Shown here: positions 1 to 8,668 of the stretch, piece after piece
How positions within the stretch are numbered: the stretch's first letter is position 1
Layout of the letters: the number at the start of each line of letters is the position of its first letter
Assembly (NCBI RefSeq): GCF_047338595.1
Contig: NZ_JBLFBO010000003.1
Span: forward strand, 217,691-281,690
From: Nitrospira_D sp019636945
GTDB taxonomy: Bacteria > Nitrospirota > Nitrospiria > Nitrospirales > Nitrospiraceae
Reading direction: 5' to 3'
DNA length: 64,000 nucleotides
Translations under genes and position numbers: made by a program
Notes under the pieces: model-generated
Database searches by the model: none
Told to the model about the DNA's origin: nothing
What the model saw: the letters and a program-made list of their open reading frames with translations, nothing else

Positions 1-257
1 CGGAGGGCTAATTCTGTTTCGAGCGCCTTGATCTGCTCGCCGCGAGAGATGAGCTCTCGTTGTGCTGAGTTGAACTGCGTTTCCGATGACATGATTTTCT
101 GTTCAAGAATCTGCATCGCCGCAGTCTTCACTTTCAGATCATGGGACGTCGTCTCCAATGCCCGTTCCTTAGTCCGTAGCAGATTGACAAGCTCTTGGTA
201 TTGTTGCTCCAAAGAACCCTTTGGAGGAGGCTGCAACCATCTGCCCAGTGTACTCAT
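1..257 (-). CDS. Coiled-coil protein, N-terminal fragment
   Basis: The reading frame runs off the left edge of the window, so only the first 85 residues are visible. It begins MSTLGRWLQPPPKGSLEQQ and then becomes a long heptad-rich stretch full of Glu, Gln, Lys, Leu and Arg, typical of a coiled coil. A good ribosome binding site (AAGGA) lies about ten bases before the ATG at 257. No catalytic motif is visible. The function is unknown; a structural, scaffold or signalling protein is possible, but nothing here decides it. Confidence 0.6.
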   Translation of the reverse strand, partial: MSTLGRWLQPPPKGSLEQQYQELVNLLRTKERALETTSHDLKVKTAAMQILEQKIMSSETQFNSAQRELISRGEQIKALETELAL

Positions 258-830
258 AGTGAATCAGTCCTTACAGCAGTTCTGTGATGATGCGGTTAAC
301 GATGGTTTGTGGGCTCCTGCGTCATATGAAGCGGGAGATCGTATCGAACTCTTTCGGGAGAGGTTTGCAAGCAAAGGGGCCGTCTGTCGCAGGTGAAGAG
401 GAACGGTCGTAGGGGGAAGTATGGACGCCATGCTGCAGGTGAGAGTTTCCGCATGCTTCATGAGGTCATAATCCCACTGTGGATGATGTGATGTCCAAGG
501 TTCAACGTGCGACCGTACCATAATTGCTAAGGCAGGTACTAGGGTGAAAATTGACCACTGGATAGCCCTCGGTGAGGGGGCAGGAGGGGCTCAGTTTGCT
601 GAGCGGTCTGGATTCTCCCAGGAAGAGCGGGAGGCTTGCCATGCCCACACTTGGTTGCGAGGACGTATGGATCGTTCCGAAATGGGTAGGTGAGTTGATA
701 GCGGTCTCTCCAGACGCTGTCGGTGCAAGTGACACGATCGCTTCTTGCCGAGGTGCCTGAAGCGGCAGGCTCACTCCTTTGCCGTGAGCCCGCCAGTGAG
801 ATCGCTCCTGTGATGTCCTTTGGCACAGGC
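258..830. other. Intergenic stretch, no convincing gene
   Basis: This 573-base gap separates two minus-strand genes. Reading frames here are short and look like noise. The best candidate is a plus-strand GTG-started frame at 544-693 (49 residues, beginning MKIDHWIALGEG), which has a plausible amino acid mix but no strong ribosome binding site and no recognised family. No tRNA-like fold or clear terminator was seen. Confidence 0.4.
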
Positions 831-1316
831 CTATGCGTGGGCGGCCTGGTGATCGTCCCGGCGGCGGCGAAGGTTTGTGCCGATACGGGCCCGTTCCTGT
901 TCATATCCCATGGCGGTGAAATACAACGCGCGATCGAAGAACTGCGCGAGAATATGCATCAGCTCCAGCTCTCCCTGCAACTGCATGGGAGTATCAGAAA
1001 ACCCTTCGCGTTGGACAAAGGCTGTCATGTGCTCTCTCGTTGCCGTAATGGCCCAGAGGAAATGGCTATAGGCCACGCCCTGAGCGGCTCGCCGGGCACC
1101 GAGTTCCGTGTAGCGGCGCTCGATTTCGGTCTCGGTCATGTCCATCAGCCAGTTATTCAAGTTTTGGTAGATTTCGCGGGTGCGGGCCTGAAGCTCGTCG
1201 GGTGGGACTTTCCGTAAATCGCTACAGCGTGGAGAATTCCATACTTTCTCGCTCAGCTCTCGAGCAAGTTTTTCGGAGTTCTTCTCGATCAGCCTCACCA
1301 ATCGGCCAGCCAGCAT
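831..1316 (-). CDS. RsbRD N-terminal-type sensor domain protein
   Basis: This 161-residue protein is all-helical in appearance. It matches my memory of the RsbRD N-terminal domain, a globin-like sensor fold found in RsbT co-antagonists and in stand-alone proteins. Typical elements are the start MLAGRLVRLIEKN, the segment with NNWL near residue 60, and the later HFLWAITATREH segment. The ATG at 1316 follows an excellent AGGGAGG site; longer forms starting near 1454 would begin upstream of the likely promoter and are rejected. There is no STAS or kinase domain, so it is a solo sensor module. Its ligand and partner are unknown. Confidence 0.7.
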   Translation of the reverse strand: MLAGRLVRLIEKNSEKLARELSEKVWNSPRCSDLRKVPPDELQARTREIYQNLNNWLMDMTETEIERRYTELGARRAAQGVAYSHFLWAITATREHMTAFVQREGFSDTPMQLQGELELMHILAQFFDRALYFTAMGYEQERARIGTNLRRRRDDHQAAHA

Positions 1317-1393
1317 AGCGCACCTCCCTAGTGAGTGGTTGAGGTAGAGGAATGCACGTCGAGCATGTATGCAATAATGTATCCAATAAATGC

Positions 1394-1423
1394 ACATTAC
1401 TTGAATGACGGTATCCGCGTCAA
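1394..1423 (-). promoter_or_regulatory. Possible sigma-70 promoter for the RsbRD-type gene
   Basis: On the minus strand TTGACG (1423-1418) is followed after 18 bases by TAATGT (1399-1394). It lies about 75 bases upstream of the start at 1316. The match is fair, not perfect. Confidence 0.35.
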
Positions 1424-1565
1424 TGACACGTTTGTTGGGCGAGCCGGCACGCATCAGACCACGATAGCTGGTGTGAGGAAAGGACAGAACCCATGGTCTC
1501 CCTGACCCGTCATGGATTGACTCAAAGCAATTTCATTGCACATGTGGTGATGAGTCCCTGTTGCC

Positions 1566-1594
1566 TTGAACTTACCCCACTCATTTGCTATTCT
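1566..1594 (+). promoter_or_regulatory. Likely sigma-70 promoter of purH
   Basis: TTGAAC at 1566-1571 and TATTCT at 1589-1594 are separated by exactly 17 bases. The expected transcription start, near 1601, would give a leader of about 60 bases before the purH ATG. No purine riboswitch core was recognised in that leader. Confidence 0.5.
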
Positions 1595-1660
1595 TCGCCA
1601 CCCTTTCACAGCCGACGGGTCTTTTCCTAATTTGCACACGATTTGTTAAGGAGTATTGAT

Positions 1661-3214
1661 ATGGCCGGCATTAAGCGGGCGTTGATTAGTGTTTCAGATA
1701 AGACCGGAGTCATCGAGATGGCCAAGGGGCTGGAAGCGCTCGGGGCGCAAATTTTGTCGACCGGAGGAACATCGAAGGCGCTTCGCGATGCCGGGGTGAA
1801 CGTCACGGATGTGGCGGCCTATACTGGCTCTCCGGAGATTCTTGATGGTCGGGTCAAAACATTACATCCCAAGATCCATGGAGGCCTACTGGGTCGGCGT
1901 TCCCTTCCGGCACATGTCGAACAGATGAGTCAACATAGAATCGGTCCGATCGATGTTGTGATCGTGAATCTCTACCCCTTTGAAGCCACCATTGCTAAGC
2001 CTGATTGTCGTTTCGAGGACGCCATTGAAAACATCGACATCGGTGGTCCGTCCATGTTGCGCTCAGCCGCCAAGAATCATGACGACGTGCTCGTTGTCGT
2101 CGACCCAGCCGATTACTCCCGGGTGCTGGATGCACTGAAGACCGAGACCGCGACACCGGCGCTTCGTCGTGAACTAGCGATGAAAGTCTTTCAGCATACC
2201 GCGCGCTACGATGGATTGATCGCCGGCTACTTGGAAAAACACACCAAGGGTGGAGAGGTCAAGTTCCCCAAGGTCTTGTCGCTTCAGTTTGAGTTGAGCG
2301 AAACGCTTCGCTACGGAGAAAACCCCCATCAGCAGGGTGCGTTCTATCGGGAACTCAACAGCCATGAACCATCGGTATCGCGAGGGAAGATTCTGCATGG
2401 GAAGGCGATGTCCTACAATAACTTCCTGGATGCCAACTCTGCCTTGGAACTGGTGAAAGAATATCACGACACTGCCGTCGCAATCATTAAACACAACAAT
2501 CCATGCGGCGTGGCGCTGGCGGCCACACCAGTGGAAGCCTATGTAAAGGCCAGGGAGACCGATCCGGTCTCGGCGTTTGGAGGCGTGCTGGCATTTAACC
2601 GTGTCGTGGATCTGGCGACTGCCAAGGAAATTACGTCCACATTTGTTGAGGTCGTCATCGCTCCGGGGTTTGCCGACGATGCTCTCGTTGAGTTGAAGCG
2701 CAAGAAAGATCTTCGGTTGTTGGATATCGGCCCCTTGACGAAGGTCAAGCAGGAGGGGTTTGATCTGAAGAAGCTTGTCGGTGGGTTGATCGTGCAGGAT
2801 CGCGATCTTGGAGTCTTGACGGATCTTCGTGCACTGACGGTGCCGACGATCCGCAAGCCGACGGACGAGGAGTATGCCGCCTGCGCGTTTGCATGGACCG
2901 TCTGCAAACACGTGAAATCGAACGCCATCATTTACGCGAAGCCTGGCCAGACGGTGGGGATTGGAGCCGGGCAGATGAGCCGTGTCGACTCCGTGAAGTT
3001 GGCCGCGATGAAAGCGCAAATGCCGGTGAAGGGATGCGTGATGGCGTCGGATGCGTTCTTTCCTTTCCGCGATGGTCTCGATGCCGCTGCTGAAGTGGGG
3101 ATTACCGCCGTCATTCAACCCGGTGGATCAATTCGCGACGCAGAAGTCGTCAAGGCAGCGGATGAGCATGGGATGGCGATGATTCTGACCGGTATGCGTC
3201 ACTTCCGCCATTGA
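1661..3214 (+). CDS. purH: Bifunctional AICAR formyltransferase / IMP cyclohydrolase
   Basis: PurH catalyses the last two steps of de novo IMP synthesis: formyl transfer to AICAR, then ring closure. The 517-residue length is normal. The N-terminal cyclohydrolase domain (about 1-200) has SVSDKTG and STGGTSKAL; the transformylase domain follows with LRYGENPHQQ and KHNNPCG, and the protein ends MILTGMRHFRH as the family does. The ATG at 1661 is preceded by AAGGAGT at good spacing, so the in-frame start at 1643 is less likely. purD follows 186 bases downstream, so this is a purine synthesis pair, although no purE lies between them. Confidence 0.97.
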   Translation: MAGIKRALISVSDKTGVIEMAKGLEALGAQILSTGGTSKALRDAGVNVTDVAAYTGSPEILDGRVKTLHPKIHGGLLGRRSLPAHVEQMSQHRIGPIDVVIVNLYPFEATIAKPDCRFEDAIENIDIGGPSMLRSAAKNHDDVLVVVDPADYSRVLDALKTETATPALRRELAMKVFQHTARYDGLIAGYLEKHTKGGEVKFPKVLSLQFELSETLRYGENPHQQGAFYRELNSHEPSVSRGKILHGKAMSYNNFLDANSALELVKEYHDTAVAIIKHNNPCGVALAATPVEAYVKARETDPVSAFGGVLAFNRVVDLATAKEITSTFVEVVIAPGFADDALVELKRKKDLRLLDIGPLTKVKQEGFDLKKLVGGLIVQDRDLGVLTDLRALTVPTIRKPTDEEYAACAFAWTVCKHVKSNAIIYAKPGQTVGIGAGQMSRVDSVKLAAMKAQMPVKGCVMASDAFFPFRDGLDAAAEVGITAVIQPGGSIRDAEVVKAADEHGMAMILTGMRHFRH

Positions 3215-3400
3215 TTGGATATTGAATCGGCTGCCAGCGGAATTCCCCGCCTTGCCGAATCAGTTTGCGAGGCCAGTCGCATCGCTCGGGGCCTCAACGG
3301 ACCAACAAGCTGGACGCCTTGGCACTTCGCTTGCTCTGGTCTTGCCGGGACTCGTTTTGAATATCCTCAATCTCATGTATTCATTTCTTAAGACAACATT

Positions 3401-4675
3401 ATGAAGATTCTTGTTGTTGGTAGTGGAGGGCGCGAGCACACGATGGTGTGGAAGCTTGCGCAGAGCCCACGGAAGCCGATCCTGTATTGTGCCCCAGGTA
3501 ATGCAGGAATTGCTTCATTGGCAACTTGTGTGTCGATCAAGGCGGACGATATTTCCAAGCTCAAAGAGTTTGTCATCCAGGAACAGATCGACGTGACGGT
3601 CGTAGGACCTGAAGCGCCACTGGCGTTGGGCATCGTCGACGAATTTCGGAAAGCGCGGCTTCGTGTTTTTGGACCGACTCGGAATGCGGCTCGCGTGGAG
3701 ACGAGTAAGACCTTTTCAAAAGAGGTCATGGCGCAGGCCAAGATTCGCACTGCACAGGCGAGGAGTTTTAACAAGGCAGCAGAGGCGTTGGCGTATCTTG
3801 AGCAGCACGGAGTGCCGGTCGTCATCAAGGCGGATGGGCTCGCTCAGGGCAAAGGCGTCATCATTGCCACGACTAGTGAGCAGGCTACGCAAGCGATTCA
3901 AGATTGCATGGAAAAAGCGGTCTTTGGGCCAGCTGGTCAGCAGATCTTAATCGAAGAGTTCCTGGATGGTGAAGAACTGACGATCATGGCCTTTACTGAT
4001 GGCACGACCATCGTGCCGATGCCGCCGGCTCAAGATCACAAGCGAGTCGGGGATCGAGACACTGGATTAAATACGGGTGGGATGGGGGCCTACTGTCCAG
4101 CGCCGCTTGGGACAAATGCACTCAGAGATCAAGTAGTCCGTGAAGTCTTACAGCCAATGGTTGATGCGATGGCTCGTATTGGCTCACCGTTTCAGGGCGT
4201 GCTCTACGCTGGCCTGATGATTGTCAACGGGATCCCCTATGTGCTTGAGTTTAATGCTCGGATGGGAGATCCTGAAACACAGGTCGTACTGCCGTTGCTG
4301 AAGACGGATTTACTCGATGTCATCGAAGCGGTGATCGACCATCGGCTCGAGCAACTACCAGTTGAATGGTCTGGAGAAGCAGCCGTGTGCGTGGTGATGA
4401 CCTCCGGAGGCTATCCTGGTGCGTATCAGCAGGGAAAGGTAATTACTGGTCTTCCTACGACTAGTACAGGGTCATCGTCTTCCGTTGTCTTTCACGCTGG
4501 CACTGCGCAGCGCGACAAGGAGATTGTCACAGCAGGGGGTCGTGTGCTCGGTGTGCTGGGCCTGGGCTCGACACTTTCAGATGCTCGACGTGAAGCTTAT
4601 CAAGTCGCGAACACAATTTCATTCGAAGGGTGCCACTTCCGGACCGATATCGCCCACCGCGCATTAAGAATGTAG
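3401..4675 (+). CDS. purD: Phosphoribosylamine-glycine ligase
   Basis: PurD (GAR synthetase) joins glycine to phosphoribosylamine with ATP, the second step of purine synthesis. The 424-residue protein has the usual start MKILVVGSGGREHT, the ATP-grasp region with VIKADGLAQGKGV and EEFLDGEELT, and FNARMGDPETQ near residue 290, which supplies metal and ATP ligands. Length and motif order are normal. It lies on the same strand as purH; the 186-base gap holds no gene. Whether the two are one transcript cannot be told from sequence. Confidence 0.97.
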   Translation: MKILVVGSGGREHTMVWKLAQSPRKPILYCAPGNAGIASLATCVSIKADDISKLKEFVIQEQIDVTVVGPEAPLALGIVDEFRKARLRVFGPTRNAARVETSKTFSKEVMAQAKIRTAQARSFNKAAEALAYLEQHGVPVVIKADGLAQGKGVIIATTSEQATQAIQDCMEKAVFGPAGQQILIEEFLDGEELTIMAFTDGTTIVPMPPAQDHKRVGDRDTGLNTGGMGAYCPAPLGTNALRDQVVREVLQPMVDAMARIGSPFQGVLYAGLMIVNGIPYVLEFNARMGDPETQVVLPLLKTDLLDVIEAVIDHRLEQLPVEWSGEAAVCVVMTSGGYPGAYQQGKVITGLPTTSTGSSSSVVFHAGTAQRDKEIVTAGGRVLGVLGLGSTLSDARREAYQVANTISFEGCHFRTDIAHRALRM

Positions 4676-4824
4676 TGTGCGCTCGCTCCAATTCCCTACC
4701 AGTATCTCTCGTGCAACCTTTTCCAATCCGGCATGATGGTCCAAGATTTTCTGGGAGGTCCGCTTGGTTTCTCCTAGGTCCGAATAGCCAGGGTCAATCA
4801 CCTTCGGTTGTCATGTGCCCAATC

Positions 4825-4833
4825 TGTTAGAAT
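4825..4833 (+). promoter_or_regulatory. Possible extended -10 promoter
   Basis: TGTTAGAAT has the TG-n-TANAAT layout of an extended -10 element. It lies about 100 bases upstream of the lipoprotein start at 4933. A TTGTCA sits only 14 bases upstream, too close for a classic -35 box. Confidence 0.3.
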
Positions 4834-4932
4834 CCCATCTCCTTACCCGTGCGGACGCATTTACTTGCTGTATGGAGATACGGTACGTAGAGCCGTGATC
4901 GACAGGCACACATGATGAAAGGGGAGACCACA

Positions 4933-5358
4933 ATGATTCAGCACCCGCGGCGGTTCGTCGGTGCAGTTGTCTGTGTGGGAGTAGCGGTGAGTCTGCTGGG
5001 TTGTGACTACTGGCCGCCGGCGCTGCAGGATGAGATCGAACAATTACGTGCCGAAACTCAGACGCTGACGATGGAAAAAGCGCAACTTCAGGCTCAAGTC
5101 GTCGACTTGGCCAGAGTCAAGCAGGAACTCCAGGGACAGATCGAAGATCTGAGTCGGACAAACCGAGAGAAAGGCGTCATCATCAGCGGGCTGCAGAGCC
5201 AGTTGGAAACATTGCGTATCAAAGCCGTCAAGGCGATGAGTCCTAAGGCATCGACTCACAAAGGTCCATCCAGATCACCTTCAACCTCGGCTTCCAAGGG
5301 AGCGACAAAGTCTCCAGGAAGTAAGCACGCGACTCCACGATCCATGGGAGTGCGGTAG
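4933..5358 (+). CDS. Small coiled-coil lipoprotein
   Basis: The 141-residue product has a signal peptide with a lipobox, SLLGC, whose Cys is residue 24, so it should be a membrane-anchored lipoprotein. After the anchor comes a coiled coil of about 60 residues (DEIEQLRAETQTL and onward), then a low-complexity Ser/Lys/Thr/Pro tail. The ATG at 4933 follows AAAGGGGAG and is preferred over an in-frame ATG at 4912. The layout resembles Lpp-like or envelope-spacer lipoproteins, but no family is recognised. It converges with the fmdB-type gene 14 bases downstream. Confidence 0.75.
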   Translation: MIQHPRRFVGAVVCVGVAVSLLGCDYWPPALQDEIEQLRAETQTLTMEKAQLQAQVVDLARVKQELQGQIEDLSRTNREKGVIISGLQSQLETLRIKAVKAMSPKASTHKGPSRSPSTSASKGATKSPGSKHATPRSMGVR

Positions 5359-5372
5359 CCTGATTTCGATGG

Positions 5373-5714
5373 TCATGAAGAGGGCGTGGTTGTTGAGGAG
5401 CCGGTGGAGCTTGACGCCGGTGTCGGTGAGGAGGAGGGTGTGGTTGTCGTCGTTGTTGCCGGCGAGGACGACTCTTTCTTTTCCGATGATTTGGTCGAGG
5501 TCGTTTCACCTCCGCCACTAGACGGGGGTTTTAGCTTGTCCGAATAGTCGGTCACGTACCACCCGCTTCCCTTAAACATGATTCCTGGCGACGAGATGAG
5601 GCGTCTGACGGCTTTCCCGCAGCGTTCGCATGCGGAGAGGGGGTCATCCTTGATGCTTTGCTTCACCTCAAAGCGATGCTGACAGCTATCACATTGGTAT
5701 TCATACGTCGGCAT
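5373..5714 (-). CDS. FmdB-family zinc ribbon protein
   Basis: This 113-residue protein begins MPTYEYQCDSCQHRFEV, the hallmark of the FmdB / CxxC_CxxC_SSSS family. One zinc knuckle is formed by C8/C11 and C29/C32, followed by the conserved SSPGIMFKGSGWY segment. The C-terminal 45 residues are low-complexity Ser, Thr and Pro. The family was named from a gene next to formamidase and is often called regulatory, but its real role is unsettled. It is the last gene of the rsmD-coaD-aspC group, 61 bases after aspC. Confidence 0.9.
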   Translation of the reverse strand: MPTYEYQCDSCQHRFEVKQSIKDDPLSACERCGKAVRRLISSPGIMFKGSGWYVTDYSDKLKPPSSGGGETTSTKSSEKKESSSPATTTTTTPSSSPTPASSSTGSSTTTPSS

Positions 5715-5775
5715 GGGTACGTCCTTCCTCCATCATGTTTCGATTCTTGGTCTCATTCAACAGGCTGTTTGAGGC

Positions 5776-6969
5776 TTATACCAGCTTGGCAAAGGCTTGT
5801 CCAAGCCGTTCAAGTCCCCTGGTGATGTTCGTCATACTGGTGGCGTACGACAATCGGAGATGGTCGTGACTGCCGAAGGGCTCGCCCGGGACGACCGCAA
5901 TGTGTGCATCATTCAAGAGGTAATTGGCCATCTCGTTTGGTGTCTTGAGCATACCTGAAGGCCCTCGTTTTCCCAACAATCCCCTGATATTAGGGAATGC
6001 ATAGAAGGCGCCACGTGGCATCGAACAGGTTACACCTGGGATGTTGTTCAACCCCTCGACGATCGTCTTCCGCCGGCGTGAAAACTCTTCGACCATCTTG
6101 AGCGTGAACGGTTCTCCAAGACGCAACGCGGCGACGGCCGCCTTTTGTGCGATCGAACACGGATTGGAGGTGCTCTGACTTTGAATATTGGCCATGGCTG
6201 TGATGAGCTCTTTCGGACCTGCCGCATAGCCGATACGCCACCCCGTCATGGCGTAGGCTTTTGAGACTCCGTTAATGATCACGGTTCGTGCAGCAATCTC
6301 AGCCCCTAACGAGGCGATGCTCACGTGACTGGCTCCATCGTAGAGGACTTTTTCATAGATCTCATCGGAAATCACGATGAGATCATGACGAATCGCTACC
6401 GCCGCGATTTGTTCCAAGGTGCCGCGATCATAGGTGGCCCCGGTTGGATTGCACGGGCTGTTGACCAGAATGGCTTTTGTTTTCGGCGTAATGAGCCGTT
6501 CAAGGTCAGCAGGCCGAACAGCATACCCCTCGTCTTCTCTGGTGGGCATGAGGATCGGGGTCGCATCGTTCAAGAGGGCTTGATCCGAGTAGGAGACCCA
6601 ATACGGCGTGGGAATGATGATCTCATCCCCTGCTTCGAGTAACGCTTCCGCCAGATTATACAGCGAATGTTTGGCGCCGCACGACACCAGGACTTGAGAC
6701 TTTTCATACCGGACTCCAAGTTCAGCTGATAATTTCTCGACGATGGCGCCACGCAACTCGTCAATGCCTGAGGATGGAGTATATTTGGTAAATCCCGCAC
6801 GAATTGCAGCCTCAGCTGCGGCCTTGACCGGTTCCGGTGTATCGAAATCCGGTTCTCCGGTTGAAAAGTCGACGATGTCTAACCCCTGTGCCGCCATGGC
6901 CTTGGCTGTCGCCGCCATGGCGAGTGTGGGGGAGGGCGCGATGCGGCTGACACGGGCAGCAAGTTTCAT
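5776..6969 (-). CDS. aspC: Class I aminotransferase, aspartate aminotransferase type
   Basis: This PLP enzyme of 397 residues most likely interconverts aspartate and oxaloacetate with glutamate and 2-oxoglutarate. The cofactor lysine is K237 in NGVSKAYAMTGWR; other PLP contacts are N174 in SPCNPTG, D202 and Y205 in SDEIYE, and an arginine in the C-terminal RLSYA segment that usually binds the substrate carboxylate. It fits the thermophile/Rhizobium-type subgroup (AspAT Ib), whose members may also accept prephenate or aromatic substrates. Its ATG overlaps the coaD stop by four bases, indicating translational coupling. Confidence 0.9.
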   Translation of the reverse strand: MKLAARVSRIAPSPTLAMAATAKAMAAQGLDIVDFSTGEPDFDTPEPVKAAAEAAIRAGFTKYTPSSGIDELRGAIVEKLSAELGVRYEKSQVLVSCGAKHSLYNLAEALLEAGDEIIIPTPYWVSYSDQALLNDATPILMPTREDEGYAVRPADLERLITPKTKAILVNSPCNPTGATYDRGTLEQIAAVAIRHDLIVISDEIYEKVLYDGASHVSIASLGAEIAARTVIINGVSKAYAMTGWRIGYAAGPKELITAMANIQSQSTSNPCSIAQKAAVAALRLGEPFTLKMVEEFSRRRKTIVEGLNNIPGVTCSMPRGAFYAFPNIRGLLGKRGPSGMLKTPNEMANYLLNDAHIAVVPGEPFGSHDHLRLSYATSMTNITRGLERLGQAFAKLV

Positions 6970-7454
6970 GATTTGAGACTCCTGATACGATCGTTCAGAC
7001 GGCGTGCGACCTCAGGATGGAGAAACTCAGTCAGTGCACCTCCATGTCGTGCCACCTCCTTGATGATGGTCGACGAAAGGTATGAGTACTCCTCGCTGGG
7101 CATGAGGAACACGGTCTCCACGGTTTTGGCTAATTTGCGATTGATCAGCGCCATCTGAAATTCGTGCTCAAAGTCTGAAATCGCGCGTAAGCCACGAATA
7201 ATGGCGTGGGCACCAGACCGCTCGACATAGTCGACCAACAAACCTTCGAATTGCGTGACTTCGATTTGGGGTAGGTCCTTCATGACGAGTTTCACCATCT
7301 CGACGCGTTCAGTGACAGTGAACAGCGGATGCTTCGAGGGATTCAGAGCCACGGCCACCACCACTCGATCAAACATCCGAAGGCTACGAGTGATGATGTC
7401 AGTGTGCCCGTGGGTGATGGGGTCAAATGTGCCGGGGTAAATGCCAGTTTTCAT
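6966..7454 (-). CDS. coaD: Phosphopantetheine adenylyltransferase
   Basis: CoaD transfers AMP from ATP to 4'-phosphopantetheine, the penultimate step of coenzyme A synthesis. The 162-residue length is standard. The nucleotidyltransferase signature GTFDPITHGH is at residues 8-17 and the second ATP-binding element, LSSTIIKEVA, is near residue 125. The start overlaps the end of rsmD by four bases and its end overlaps aspC by four bases. The rsmD-coaD pair is a very common bacterial arrangement, which supports the call. Confidence 0.97.
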   Translation of the reverse strand: MKTGIYPGTFDPITHGHTDIITRSLRMFDRVVVAVALNPSKHPLFTVTERVEMVKLVMKDLPQIEVTQFEGLLVDYVERSGAHAIIRGLRAISDFEHEFQMALINRKLAKTVETVFLMPSEEYSYLSSTIIKEVARHGGALTEFLHPEVARRLNDRIRSLKS

Positions 7455-8020
7455 GTTTCGTGGTGATGTGGACGAGAGTAGCGCGAGAGGGTCGTGTCGC
7501 CATAGCGATACTGCCGGTGCAGGGTGGTCGGACCGAGCGCCGCAGGAGCTGCAGATTTTTCTCCATGTTCGACGATGAGCCAGGTATCCATGGCACAGAG
7601 CGTCTCGATCATTGATTCACTCAATACTGAAAAAAGTCTTGCCGTTTCCGCATAGGGTGGATCGGCAAAGACAATATCATAAGGGCCATGCCACTGGTCT
7701 GGGCGCTGAAGGAACTGTTCAACCGTATGGGCCTGTATGGTCAGTTCTGCGCCAATCTCACAGAGGCGTTTATTTCGTTGGAGAAGGTTCACGGCGTCCC
7801 TGTTCCACTCAACGGCGGTGACATGGTCCGCGCCACGGCTGAGAGCTTCGATTCCGACCGCGCCGGTTCCAGCATAGAGGTCTAAGAAACGACTGTGTGG
7901 CAACCGATTCCCAAGAATAGAAAACAACGCTTCTCGAACTCGATCAGAGGTTGGACGCAGGGTCTGCGTTTGTGGCCCATAGAGACGCCTTCCACGGTAG
8001 GTTCCTGCTATCACACGCAT
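7451..8020 (-). CDS. rsmD: 16S rRNA (guanine-966 N2)-methyltransferase
   Basis: RsmD methylates G966 of 16S rRNA using S-adenosylmethionine. From the ATG at 8020 it has 189 residues, starting MRVIAGTYRGRRL as family members do. The SAM-binding motif is DLYAGTGAVGIEAL and the catalytic motif is ADPPYAET. An in-frame ATG at 8065 adds MLEFTSSYYGG, which lacks a ribosome binding site and family support. A weak promoter-like TTGACC lies just upstream on this strand, which would also exclude the longer start. It heads the rsmD-coaD-aspC-fmdB group. Confidence 0.92.
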   Translation of the reverse strand: MRVIAGTYRGRRLYGPQTQTLRPTSDRVREALFSILGNRLPHSRFLDLYAGTGAVGIEALSRGADHVTAVEWNRDAVNLLQRNKRLCEIGAELTIQAHTVEQFLQRPDQWHGPYDIVFADPPYAETARLFSVLSESMIETLCAMDTWLIVEHGEKSAAPAALGPTTLHRQYRYGDTTLSRYSRPHHHET

Positions 8021-8307
8021 TCCACACAGAGCCCCACCATAATATGATGAGGTGAACTCTAACATAGCGTTTTTACAGGGGTCAAGAAACTGTGGGATGA
8101 GAAGGGACAGTGTTGACGGCGAACGTGACGAATCCCGACAATTGATCGTGAAGTCTGAGGGGAGATATACCGGTAGCTTTGACCGTCTTTTATGGGAAGA
8201 CTATAATGATCCTGCCTGTGCGCGATGTCCGAGAACTTCCGTGATCTGCTCGGACTGTCGCACAGACTCTACGGGCTTGGAATTCGAGCCTGAATGGTCG
8301 AATGGGT

Positions 8308-8481
8308 TTAGCGCGTCCCAACGGTCTGAGAATCGCGGGCAGCCAAACTCTTTCGGCGATTATTGGAAATGGTGCGGTCGATAATGGCGCCGCAGTTGAT
8401 GCATTTCCATGCATAGAATACGAGAAAGAAGTCCGAGAACCGCTCCAACATCATCATTCCCTTGCATTTCGGACATTCCAT
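8308..8481 (-). CDS. Small zinc-ribbon protein, 57 residues
   Basis: A short gene with a strong GGGAGGG ribosome binding site seven bases before its ATG at 8481. The product begins MECPKCKGMMMLERFSDFF and has two CxxC pairs (C3/C6 and C27/C30) that should bind one zinc ion, followed by a basic tail. Similar mini zinc ribbons are, to my memory, common and conserved in Nitrospira, with no assigned function. It lies alone between rsmD and radC. The clear ribosome binding site and zinc-ligand spacing make it credible despite its size. Confidence 0.8.
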   Translation of the reverse strand: MECPKCKGMMMLERFSDFFLVFYAWKCINCGAIIDRTISNNRRKSLAARDSQTVGTR

Positions 8482-8668
8482 TGAACCCTCCCAGGGTGGT
8501 TACGTTCACAGCTGACGGCGAATTTAAGCAAAAGCTGCACCAAATTGTCATTCTGTTTGTTTTCAATGACTTACGGTTTACGTAGTTGACTGGAATCAGC
8601 TATTTCCAGGAAATTGACAGTACAAAAGAGTCCGGCTCGTCAATTTTTTGTCCATCACGAGGGTTGTC

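Larger units (their letters stand above)
1317..1660. other. Divergent intergenic region
   Basis: This 344-base gap lies between the divergent RsbRD-type gene and purH. It holds a possible promoter on each strand. A minus-strand frame of 61 codons at 1454-1639 overlaps the purH promoter and looks like chance. No RNA gene was recognised. Confidence 0.45.

Noticed and set aside
496..520. tRNA-like 3' end (GGTTCAA ... CCA)
   Set aside because: The flanking bases cannot form a T-arm or acceptor stem, so it is not a tRNA.
539..904. Minus-strand frame of 121 codons
   Set aside because: It overlaps the 3' end of the RsbRD-type gene in another frame, lacks a ribosome site and has a low-information composition.
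2174..3118. Minus-strand frame of 314 codons inside purH
   Set aside because: It lies fully antisense to a well-supported purH gene; its length reflects the codon bias of purH.
8052..8384. Plus-strand frame of 110 codons with two CxxC-like pairs
   Set aside because: It overlaps the well-supported zinc-ribbon gene on the other strand, lacks a ribosome site, and no family is recognised. The Cys pairs appear to be chance.
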